A stretch of DNA of 64,000 nucleotides from Saccharomyces mikatae IFO 1815 (Eukaryota > Ascomycota > Saccharomycetes > Saccharomycetales > Saccharomycetaceae). Below, one piece after another: positions 29,714-37,871 of the stretch. The number at the start of each line of letters is the position of its first letter. Position 1 is the first letter of the stretch. Location: positions 434,001 to 498,000 of the forward strand of contig NC_079267.1 of the NCBI RefSeq assembly GCF_947241705.1, in the 5' to 3' direction. The translations under genes and the position numbers were made by a program. Under the pieces are notes generated by a model. The model was not told the DNA's origin, did no database searches, and worked only from the letters and a program-made list of their open reading frames with translations.

Positions 29714-30227
29714 TGCGTGTACGATCCCCTTCAACAAAGGCCAGGGAAAGAAAGCCAGCAATAGCACCATTATTTCTCTTTTTTACTGTCGCTAATACCT
29801 GTATGGTTGCAACCAGGTGAGAATCCTTCTAATGCATACTTTATGCGCTTACACGTCTTGCGCCCCTTGGGAAAAATTGGTACTTACCATTAATGCATAC
29901 CGCATGCGTTTATGGGAAAAGCATTGATATCCAAAGGTCGCGTTTCTTTTGGACTATCCAATATGTAAACCTGTATTAAGTTAAGGTTATGTCAGAAACA
30001 TGTTGCAAGAAATGCATTATGCAAATTGTGATCATGACGAACTCTCGAAAGAAATTTCATATGATGAGACTTCGGTAATGCAGCGGGACTTGCTAGAAGA
30101 ACTTGTATATAAGAGCTGTCATTCTCGATCAATATAAATTAGGGAATTGTTTCTCTTATTATATTATTTACTTTTTATATCCTCAATCTCATAGAGAACA
30201 TCGCACCACAATAATAAGAAAAACACA
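29714..30227 (+). promoter_or_regulatory. PDC5: PDC5 promoter region with repeated element
   Basis: 514 bp between CKI1 and PDC5. A composite element, TAATGCATAC then three bases then ATGCG, occurs twice with a 61-bp offset (29830-29847 and 29891-29908), and a related AATGCATTATGC occurs near 30011. A TATA box, TATATAAG, is at 30106-30113, about 115 bp before the ATG, and the leader near the start is A-rich (AAAAACACAATG), typical of strongly expressed glycolytic genes. The factor that would bind the repeat is not known to me; Pdc2 is the established PDC5 activator. Confidence 0.6.
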
Positions 30228-31919
30228 ATGTCTGAAATAACTTTAGGTAAATATTTATTCGAAAGATTGAGTCAAGTTAAGTGTAACACCGTCTTCGGTT
30301 TGCCAGGTGACTTTAACTTGTCCCTTTTGGATAAGCTTTATGAAGTTGAAGGTATGAGATGGGCTGGTAACGCCAACGAATTGAACGCTGCTTACGCCGC
30401 TGACGGTTACGCTCGTATCAAGGGTATTGCTTGTATTATCACCACCTTCGGTGTTGGTGAATTGTCTGCTTTGAATGGTATTGCCGGTTCTTACGCTGAA
30501 CACGTCGGTGTTTTGCACGTTGTTGGTGTTCCATCCATCTCTTCCCAAGCTAAGCAATTGTTGTTGCATCACACCTTGGGTAACGGTGACTTCACTGTTT
30601 TCCACAGAATGTCTGCCAACATTTCTGAAACCACTGCTATGGTTACTGACATTGCTAACGCTCCAGCTGAAATTGACAGATGTATCAGAACTACCTTCAC
30701 CACCCAAAGACCAGTCTACTTGGGTCTACCAGCTAACTTGGTTGACTTGAATGTCCCAGCTAAGTTATTGGAAACCCCAATTGACCTATCTTTGAAGCCA
30801 AACGACGCTGAAGCTGAAGCCGAAGTCGTCAGAACTGTTATTGAAATGATCAAGGATGCTAAGAACCCAGTTATCTTGGCCGATGCTTGTGCTTCTAGAC
30901 ACGATGTTAAGGCTGAAACCAAGAAGTTGATTGAATTGACTCAATTCCCAGTCTACGTCACCCCAATGGGTAAGGGTGCCATTGACGAACAACACCCAAG
31001 ATACGGTGGTGTTTACGTTGGTACCTTGTCTAGACCAGAAGTTAAGGAAGGTGTCGAAAATGCTGATTTGATTTTGTCTGTCGGTGCTTTGTTGTCTGAT
31101 TTCAACACCGGTTCTTTCTCTTACTCTTACAAGACCAAGAACATTGTCGAATTCCACTCTGACCACATCAAGATCAGAAACGCTACCTTCCCAGGTGTCC
31201 AAATGAAATTTGCTTTGCAAAAGTTGTTGGGCGCTATCCCAGCAGTTGTCAAGGACTACAAACCTGTTGCCGTTCCAGCTAGAGTTCCATTAAACAAGCC
31301 TTCTCCAGCTAACACTCCAATGAAGCAAGAATGGATGTGGAACCAATTATCTAACTTCTTGCAAGAAGGTGATATTGTTATTGCTGAAACTGGTACTTCC
31401 GCTTTCGGTATCAACCAAACTACTTTCCCAACAGATGTATATGCTATCGTCCAAGTCCTATGGGGTTCCATTGGTTTCACTGTCGGTGCTCTATTGGGTG
31501 CTACTATGGCTGCTGAAGAAATTGATCCAAAGAAGAGAGTCATTCTATTCATTGGTGACGGTTCTTTGCAATTGACTGTCCAAGAAATCTCCACCATGAT
31601 CAGATGGGGTTTGAAACCATACATTTTTGTCTTGAACAACAATGGTTACACCATTGAAAAATTGATTCACGGTCCATACGCTGACTATAACGAAATTCAA
31701 GGTTGGGACCACTTGGCTTTGTTGCCAACTTTCGGTGCTAAGGACTACGAAAACCACAGAATCGCTACTACTGGTGAATGGGACAAGTTGACTCAAGACA
31801 AGGACTTCCAAGATAACTCTAGAATCAGATTGATTGAAGTTATGTTACCAGTCTTCGACGCTCCAGAAAACTTGGTTCAACAAGCTCAATTAACTGCCTC
31901 TATTAACGCTAAACAATAA
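30228..31919 (+). CDS. PDC5: Pyruvate decarboxylase Pdc5
   Basis: 563 residues, the family length. The enzyme converts pyruvate to acetaldehyde and CO2 in alcoholic fermentation, in the cytosol, as a thiamine-diphosphate and Mg-dependent tetramer. Catalytic residues are visible: D28, E51 (in NANELN), the HH pair at about 114-115 (LLHHTLGNG), and E477 in NGYTIE. The cofactor motif GDGSLQL begins at about 443 and ends in LNNNGYT. Codon use is extremely biased toward preferred yeast codons, unlike its neighbours, marking high expression. I name it PDC5 rather than PDC1 by its position between CKI1 and SLX4. Confidence 0.95.
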   Translation: MSEITLGKYLFERLSQVKCNTVFGLPGDFNLSLLDKLYEVEGMRWAGNANELNAAYAADGYARIKGIACIITTFGVGELSALNGIAGSYAEHVGVLHVVGVPSISSQAKQLLLHHTLGNGDFTVFHRMSANISETTAMVTDIANAPAEIDRCIRTTFTTQRPVYLGLPANLVDLNVPAKLLETPIDLSLKPNDAEAEAEVVRTVIEMIKDAKNPVILADACASRHDVKAETKKLIELTQFPVYVTPMGKGAIDEQHPRYGGVYVGTLSRPEVKEGVENADLILSVGALLSDFNTGSFSYSYKTKNIVEFHSDHIKIRNATFPGVQMKFALQKLLGAIPAVVKDYKPVAVPARVPLNKPSPANTPMKQEWMWNQLSNFLQEGDIVIAETGTSAFGINQTTFPTDVYAIVQVLWGSIGFTVGALLGATMAAEEIDPKKRVILFIGDGSLQLTVQEISTMIRWGLKPYIFVLNNNGYTIEKLIHGPYADYNEIQGWDHLALLPTFGAKDYENHRIATTGEWDKLTQDKDFQDNSRIRLIEVMLPVFDAPENLVQQAQLTASINAKQ

Positions 31920-32700
31920 GCTAATTGACTTAAAATTCATGATTCAACGTTTGTGTATTTTTTTTACTTTAGAAGGTTATAGATGTTTAGTTAAATAATC
32001 GGCATAGATATAGTTAGTATTTTAAATTCTGATTTGATATTATAAAACTTTACTGTTTTTCTTTCTACGCAGTATTCACATTTTAAAATGCCGTCTGTTT
32101 GGAAAGTTTAGGCTTGGTCTATAATCGCATACGTTAGCATCTGATTTGTTACTTTTTTTTGTTGATTTTTAAAGAATTTCTTCACTAAAATTTTTTTAAA
32201 AAGTGTGATACTTATATACTAGAACAAAACAAAAATATATTAAACACTCTTAATTTTTCTAACAAACTGAATTTCAGTACTCAATATATCACTTGAAGCG
32301 TATCAAAGAAATCCAAATTGACACACTCATTTTACTGGCTTTTGTGCCTGTTGAAAATGTGTACTCTTACTTACTGGAAAATTATTCTTACTTACAGTAT
32401 ACAGTCGTCTTCGAATTCAAAACTTTTATAAAAAAATGAAAAACTTGTCTGTTTCAATGATGGTTTTATTTACTTTTTTTCTTATGTTCCGGCTATATAT
32501 TGTTTAGTGTGAATTCTCTGTCATTTAGCAGCTTTGTTTAACTTAGAACGCGAAAGCTGTATGATAAAAACGAAGACATGGATAGAAATGCGAATATATC
32601 TCAAATAGAATTTCCCTAGAATAAAAGAAGATCGAGAAGAACGTTCTCTAACCGACAATTTCTTTAGCATTCGTCACTGACTCAATCAGGAAACTGAATA
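31920..32700. other. PDC5 3' region and SLX4 upstream region
   Basis: 781 bp of AT-rich DNA with many T and A runs, including AT-rich sequence just after PDC5 that probably guides 3'-end formation. I see no ORF, repeat or RNA gene. The right side should hold the SLX4 promoter; no specific site is recognised. Confidence 0.55.
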
Positions 32701-34941
32701 ATGGAGCTCCAAAGAGCACAACGAAATCTGAAGTTTTTACAGAATGGAGACTCTATAAATGTTACTGACCATATTAACCTGAACGGCGAGAGTGAGAAAT
32801 CCTGCTCATTGAATATAGAAACCCAAGTACCAGAAGCACAATTTTCCTTGTCTTCTGATGATGATTCAATGAGTAAACAAGAAAACAAAGTTACTACACA
32901 AGAAACATGTATGGCAAAAGAAGTTATTAAAAACGATATGGAAATGAATAAAGATGCAAATACTATAAATTCTGAATCGAATAGTATTTTTCAGCCTGAT
33001 TTAGGTGATCCGGAAATACTTGAAAAGAATATATTGATCAACACTCAAATTCAAAGCCGGCTTGATGACGCAGAGGAGGAAACAAATCTAAAGTTAAAGC
33101 TTCAACAATTCAAGTATGCGTTTAAAGACAATGACTCAAGTGGTAGTCTCAATAATGCTAATATAGCGACAAAAAGAAGACCAGCAATAAGGAAAACCAG
33201 TGCCAAAAAAAAACTCAAAGCCAAGAGTACACGAGATCCTAAAATTATCAAGAATATAACCGATTTTAATATTAATAACTACGAACGTTCAAGGACTGTT
33301 AGCTTATTAAAACAATTATCGGGTAAGCATAAGAAAGTTTTAGACATAATAAAGACACAAAATGAGGGAAACAATAATAAACCATTCAATTCAGGAATTA
33401 ACAAAGGTGAAGTCGCTAGTTTTGACACCTATAGCGAACAGGAGTGGAAACATATTATGACATTGCTTCTACAGAAATTTCCCCATAGTGAGGAAACTGA
33501 CTTGAATGAAGTTCAGAAGTTTTTATATGGATCCGATCATAACTTAATTTCTGTAGACAATCAAGAAACCTCGCAGCAAAAGCTCTGGACAGCATCACAA
33601 TTACCCCCTGAACTTTCCGACCAGTCTATTCAATTAGAACAAGAAACAAGGACACAAAATACCCAAAGTGCAGTAAATTTCTTATCGTTGTCTCAAGTGA
33701 TGGATGATAAAAGTGAAATTATAAAAGACGAGGAAAGTATAATCACTTCCGGAGATTTTTCTACCTCCCAAGAATATGGAAATAAGCTAGAGGTACAAAA
33801 AACGTCAGAAAATCTTCCTGGAAAAAGTATTGAATTAACTGTAGGAACACGTGTAAATGGATTTTCACTTACGGAGCATACGGCTTGCAAACATGTGCCA
33901 GCTAAAGTAGATACAAGGTGCGGAAACAGCAAGGAAAATGACCGTGAGGATATTTCTGTTGTCTCAGATACTACAGATGAGACGTCTGTATTTGCGTTGG
34001 ACCCGTATCGATATGTTTTCATAGAAAATGAAGACAAACCAGCATTAACCACTGATACCATGGGTAGCTCACAATTCTTCACCCCAAATACATCACCCCT
34101 AGATGGAATAATCGATTTGACTCAGGAATCGTTTAAAGCTGTTGGGTCATTAATATCGCCTTTAAAGGTAGAAAACAGTGAGACAACAGCAGTATCACAG
34201 ATATCGAATCAAGTTCAGGTTCCGGCTACAAGAAACCCTACTATTATTCCTCAAAAGAATCTTACTACACCATTAAAAAAGGAACAAGAAAAAGTCGATA
34301 CAGAAAGTGGTGCTATCAGAGTCAAATTATTGCAAGAAAAAGTGAGTGAGCTAGACTCAGAACTAGTGCTATGTAACTGCCATAAAATTGAGGTTAATGA
34401 CTCTGAAGGAGAGGAGATAGAATTAGATGACCAATTTTGTATTGCTTATATTCAACCCGCACACTTGCACAAAACAGTGTATAAACCAGATCTTGCTACC
34501 GGAATCAATATCAATGAGGCCCCTGCTGCAAGTTCCACCACTTCACCTAAGAAATTTTCTGAGATCATCATGTCACAGTCAATGAAGGAACTTCGACAAA
34601 AGCTGAAAACAGTTGGGCTGAAACCTATGAAGACAAAAATAGAGATTATACAATCTTTACAAACCGCATCACAGGTTTTGTCCATAACCACCCCAGATAA
34701 TAATGACGAGCATGATGAAGCAGCAAGCTTTACTAAGATGGAAATATTTGATCATTTAACTGAGTTAATTCAGTCTTCTCCTGATTTTTTAGAGCGGATA
34801 TATACCTTCGAACCCATTCCGTTAAATGAACTTACTGAAAAGTTATTTAGTGTCGAACCATTTGTCTCACAAATCGACGAGATGACCATCAGAGAATGGG
34901 CCGATGTTCAGGGGATATGTCTAAGAAACGATAAAAAATAG
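32701..34941 (+). CDS. SLX4: Slx4, scaffold of the Slx1-Slx4 structure-specific nuclease
   Basis: 746 residues (748 in S. cerevisiae), ATG start. Slx4 scaffolds and activates the nuclease Slx1 and also binds Rad1-Rad10 and Rtt107-Dpb11 in DNA repair and replication-fork processing. Most of the protein is low-complexity, rich in S, T, E, N and Q, with many SQ/TQ Mec1-type sites in the first half. A basic patch lies near 155-180 (RRPAIRKTSAKKKLKAKS). Near the C-terminus is a SAP-like helix pair (about 620-655, SMKELRQKLKTVGLKPMKTK), and the last 60 residues form the conserved Slx1-binding domain. Fast divergence is normal for this family. Confidence 0.93.
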   Translation: MELQRAQRNLKFLQNGDSINVTDHINLNGESEKSCSLNIETQVPEAQFSLSSDDDSMSKQENKVTTQETCMAKEVIKNDMEMNKDANTINSESNSIFQPDLGDPEILEKNILINTQIQSRLDDAEEETNLKLKLQQFKYAFKDNDSSGSLNNANIATKRRPAIRKTSAKKKLKAKSTRDPKIIKNITDFNINNYERSRTVSLLKQLSGKHKKVLDIIKTQNEGNNNKPFNSGINKGEVASFDTYSEQEWKHIMTLLLQKFPHSEETDLNEVQKFLYGSDHNLISVDNQETSQQKLWTASQLPPELSDQSIQLEQETRTQNTQSAVNFLSLSQVMDDKSEIIKDEESIITSGDFSTSQEYGNKLEVQKTSENLPGKSIELTVGTRVNGFSLTEHTACKHVPAKVDTRCGNSKENDREDISVVSDTTDETSVFALDPYRYVFIENEDKPALTTDTMGSSQFFTPNTSPLDGIIDLTQESFKAVGSLISPLKVENSETTAVSQISNQVQVPATRNPTIIPQKNLTTPLKKEQEKVDTESGAIRVKLLQEKVSELDSELVLCNCHKIEVNDSEGEEIELDDQFCIAYIQPAHLHKTVYKPDLATGININEAPAASSTTSPKKFSEIIMSQSMKELRQKLKTVGLKPMKTKIEIIQSLQTASQVLSITTPDNNDEHDEAASFTKMEIFDHLTELIQSSPDFLERIYTFEPIPLNELTEKLFSVEPFVSQIDEMTIREWADVQGICLRNDKK

Positions 34942-35220
34942 TGCCGGTTATTTTAGGACTGCCAGAACAAAACAATACAAACGTTACGTGTGTCTAATGA
35001 ATATACGTACTCATATATGCATATATACCGTCATGAACTAGCTTAACTTAAATAAAAGGAGTTTTTTTTAGAAGAGGTACCAATATCGCAAACTGAACAG
35101 GATGCGAACAAACATGAAAATGAGAATAAAAAAAGCTGAAAAAAAGCATAACATGAAGGAAAAATAATAAATAATTTGAGTTTCTGTTAGGACGGCGGTC
35201 CGGCCATACCGGCGAGATTT
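34942..35220. other. Convergent SLX4/TIS11 ends, with AU-rich element for TIS11
   Basis: 279 bp between two converging stops. On the minus strand it holds the TIS11 3' UTR with the AU-rich nonamer at 35166-35174 described separately. No gene is seen. Confidence 0.6.
35166..35174 (-). promoter_or_regulatory. TIS11: AU-rich element in the TIS11 3' UTR
   Basis: On the minus strand the sequence reads TTATTTATT, the exact UUAUUUAUU nonamer bound by tandem CCCH proteins, about 47 nt past the TIS11 stop. Tis11/Cth2 is known in S. cerevisiae to limit its own mRNA through such elements, so this site fits autoregulation. Confidence 0.65.
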
Positions 35221-36090
35221 TCACCAAGTCATTCTCTGCAAGGCTTTCACTTTAACATTAAGATTTTTGTTCTTAGTGGAGCTGCGATCGTTGCTACGAC
35301 CACTGCCTCTCTTTTCGTCAAGTTTACCAGTGGATGGAATGTTACAGTAAGTGCCGGCTTTTACGTAAACAGCAATGTCGTTATCGTCGCCGTGCTTGAA
35401 GCAGCACCTTCTGCCATAGGGACAATAGCCCAGTTTCTCCCAATTCACGCAGGGCTTTGTCCTAAAGTTTTTGCATGATTTCTTAACTTTCAATTCACCA
35501 AGACCGTGAGCAAACTGGCATTTACTGCCGTAAGGACAGCTGCCCTTCAAAGTAAACGATTCACATAGTTCCGTTTTGTATAACTGTTTGGGAGTTTCCT
35601 GTGGTTGACTCTTCACTTTAGAATGACCTGAGGATTCCTTCTGTGGAAAAGAAGGTGCTTCATTTTTCAGCTTCTGTTGAGACAGCTGCTGCAAATTCTG
35701 TGAAGTTAATGGCAACTGTGAAGATTTTGGGACGTAGTCTGGATTTATCTGTACCTCTAGTTTCTTTTTGAAGGCTGTAGTAGATGTGCTGCCATTAACG
35801 TTGACAGATGGAAGGAACGGGTTAATTAATTGTGGGTCATACAGTAGCCCCGGTTGAATAGCGTTCTTTTGTTTTTGTGGAGAGAGTGACACTGCAGATG
35901 ATATTTCGCTACTCGTTTCCTCTATGTGATCCTCGTTCAAAATAGTCTTGTTGTAATAATCCTCCAATTCCCTGATATTGATCTGATACTGGTAGTCGTT
36001 TAAAGGGTTTTGTTCTTGATCGGTTGAAAACAAAGACGTCAGGTCAGTTTTCTGAGATTCTGGTCTAGTATATGATAGTGGAGCCCACAT
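35221..36090 (-). CDS. TIS11: Tis11/Cth2, tandem CCCH zinc-finger mRNA-decay factor
   Basis: 289 residues (about 285 in S. cerevisiae), ATG start. The protein binds AU-rich elements in mRNAs for iron-using proteins and speeds their decay when iron is scarce; it is the yeast tristetraprolin. Two C-x8-C-x5-C-x3-H fingers are visible: C176/C185/C191/H195, preceded by YKTELC, and C214/C223/C229/H233. The N-terminal 170 residues are Q-, S- and P-rich and hold the decay-recruiting region. The promoter carries two Aft-type iron sites and the 3' UTR an AU-rich element. It is divergent from RKM5. Confidence 0.95.
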   Translation of the reverse strand: MWAPLSYTRPESQKTDLTSLFSTDQEQNPLNDYQYQINIRELEDYYNKTILNEDHIEETSSEISSAVSLSPQKQKNAIQPGLLYDPQLINPFLPSVNVNGSTSTTAFKKKLEVQINPDYVPKSSQLPLTSQNLQQLSQQKLKNEAPSFPQKESSGHSKVKSQPQETPKQLYKTELCESFTLKGSCPYGSKCQFAHGLGELKVKKSCKNFRTKPCVNWEKLGYCPYGRRCCFKHGDDNDIAVYVKAGTYCNIPSTGKLDEKRGSGRSNDRSSTKNKNLNVKVKALQRMTW

Positions 36091-36258
36091 GTTGCGCTAT
36101 TTTTTTTACGTATTTCTTTATATCACTGTTTCGCTTTCTCCTAAGATGCACAAGTCCAGCCTAACAAGAACCATCAAGTCTCAACTACGACTATGTTTTG
36201 TCTTAACTATATATATGAACCTATGTATAGAGATATTGAGCCGAGTTTGCTGGCACAA

Positions 36259-36266
36259 TGCACCCA
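36259..36266 (+). promoter_or_regulatory. TIS11: Aft1/2 iron-response site, proximal to TIS11
   Basis: TGCACCCA fits the Aft consensus YRCACCCR at all positions, about 170 bp upstream of the TIS11 start. TIS11 is an established Aft1/Aft2 target in S. cerevisiae. The site also lies upstream of the divergent RKM5, but no iron link is known there. Confidence 0.7.
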
Positions 36267-36333
36267 ACTGCATGTGCCATTGTGCATCTACACCTCCAAA
36301 TTAGGGTGTGGATTGGCGTCGTCTTCTTTAATG

Positions 36334-36341
36334 TGGGTGCA
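36334..36341 (-). promoter_or_regulatory. TIS11: Aft1/2 iron-response site, distal to TIS11
   Basis: TGGGTGCA is the exact reverse complement of the proximal site TGCACCCA at 36259-36266, giving an inverted pair 75 bp apart. Two Aft sites would support strong induction of TIS11 in low iron. Confidence 0.7.
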
Positions 36342-36445
36342 TTTTGCGGCATCGCGACAAAATAAAGAGAACTGGCCTGGGAAGTGCAGTGTTATCAGCA
36401 AGAGAGAATGGTTACGGAAGCAAAGACGCAAATGGGCTTGGCAGG

Positions 36446-37549
36446 ATGGCATTCAAGTTGTGGGCGCTGGATGAGGAAACAATATACGAGCACGTGTTCG
36501 AGCGGTACATGCAATTGGAGGCCCAATCCGGGAAACTGCCCCAAGATTTAGGCATTCAGGATAGAAGTAGAGGTGTGTTGGAGGTAGCGATTGAACCCTT
36601 TGGGTTAGAAAGCAGTAGGAGAAAAAAACGAGTGAGAAGGAGAAATAAAGCTGGTGCTGTCGAAGAAGTTCGAAACATTGCTCTGGACAGTTATCATGTT
36701 AGCGTAGAGCAGTCCATATCGAGCTTGCATTCGTCCAGAGACAACGGCAATTCCACCACGGGATACGTTGTATGGTCTACGACGCCCTTCTTTATCAGCT
36801 GGCTGCTTTATAGTGCAAGCGCTACTCCTTTCCGTCTTGGTACCCAAGTGGAAGTAGTTCACGGGTCCTCTTGTGAGCAGCACATGCTTGAGTTGCCTAA
36901 GCTGATCAATCTTACGGGCACTGATTTCAGCAAGAGAGGTATCTTGGAACTTGGAGCAGGGATATCGGGCATTTTACCAGTGATTCTTGGTAACTTCGTC
37001 GATGTCTACGTGTCAACAGATCAAAGGGGCATTCTTACCAAGTTGAAACATAACATCATAGAAAATCTGTCGCAGTTGACCAGAAAGCAGTGTGTATCCC
37101 GGACACTACGATTGGAACTCCCGACCCTCGAACCGGCCGACGACGCAACCACAACCATAACGGAATCTCTATCGAAGGCTACATTGAAACTGGAAGTAGC
37201 TGATCTAGACTGGGAGAAGATGAACTTACAAGACGAAAAGACACACTCTCTGCATCCTGAGTTGTCGCTTATAGGTGAAACATGCACTTCCGTGTATGTT
37301 GTCGCTATGGATGTTATATACAATGAGTACCTCATAGACCCCTTCCTCAAAACGCTGGTGCAGCTTAAACACTGGTTTCAAGGGATCTACAAGTTGGAAT
37401 TCTACGTTCTCGTGGGGATACACTTGCGTTCACAGGAGGTGACAACCCTGTTCTTAGAGAGAGCTATCATAGAATACAATCTAACAGTTTACGATATCAT
37501 CGACCAGACCTTACAAGAGTCACGATTCAACTTCTATCTTATTACCTAG
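36446..37549 (+). CDS. RKM5: Rkm5, ribosomal protein lysine methyltransferase
   Basis: 367 residues from the ATG at 36446, the S. cerevisiae length. The frame is open for 34 more codons upstream but begins with TTG and overlaps the TIS11 promoter. Rkm5 monomethylates a lysine of ribosomal protein uL5 (Rpl1). It is a seven-beta-strand SAM-dependent enzyme of methyltransferase family 16. The SAM-binding glycine motif is visible as ILELGAGISGILP, followed by an acidic strand end (VDVYVSTDQ). The motif VVAMDVIYNEYLIDPF corresponds to the (D/E)xxY-type post-motif of the family. A basic KKRVRRRNK patch occurs near residue 90. Confidence 0.93.
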   Translation: MAFKLWALDEETIYEHVFERYMQLEAQSGKLPQDLGIQDRSRGVLEVAIEPFGLESSRRKKRVRRRNKAGAVEEVRNIALDSYHVSVEQSISSLHSSRDNGNSTTGYVVWSTTPFFISWLLYSASATPFRLGTQVEVVHGSSCEQHMLELPKLINLTGTDFSKRGILELGAGISGILPVILGNFVDVYVSTDQRGILTKLKHNIIENLSQLTRKQCVSRTLRLELPTLEPADDATTTITESLSKATLKLEVADLDWEKMNLQDEKTHSLHPELSLIGETCTSVYVVAMDVIYNEYLIDPFLKTLVQLKHWFQGIYKLEFYVLVGIHLRSQEVTTLFLERAIIEYNLTVYDIIDQTLQESRFNFYLIT

Positions 37550-37871
37550 CCCCCATTTATAATAATAAAAAGACAATATAATGGTAAAAAAAAACTTATT
37601 TTTGCGATGCGGCAGTGCCTCTTCCCCTCCGTACGGATTAGGAAGTTTTTCATTCTGATTAGCAAGGGCACTAAGCCTTCTATATGTACGATAATCAATA
37701 ATCTATAGACTGCTAGATCCGTCACCGCCCTCATAAGACAAATTAGCGCTTTGTATTGGTTGCATCTTCGATATATTTGATTTTTAAGCTTCATTTCTTG
37801 TTGCCTCTATTCTTTCAAGCACTGTGCTTCTTTGTACATTAGAAAGAAAGTCCTAAATTCAGCTACAAATT
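37550..37871. other. RKM5 3' region and NHA1 upstream region
   Basis: 322 bp with a short poly-A run near 37585. The minus-strand open frame of 82 codons here shows no recognisable feature and I do not call it. Confidence 0.5.

Noticed and set aside
30255-31811. Several long antisense and out-of-frame open frames within PDC5
   Set aside because: They follow from the extreme codon bias of PDC5, which removes stops from other frames; no independent signal supports them.
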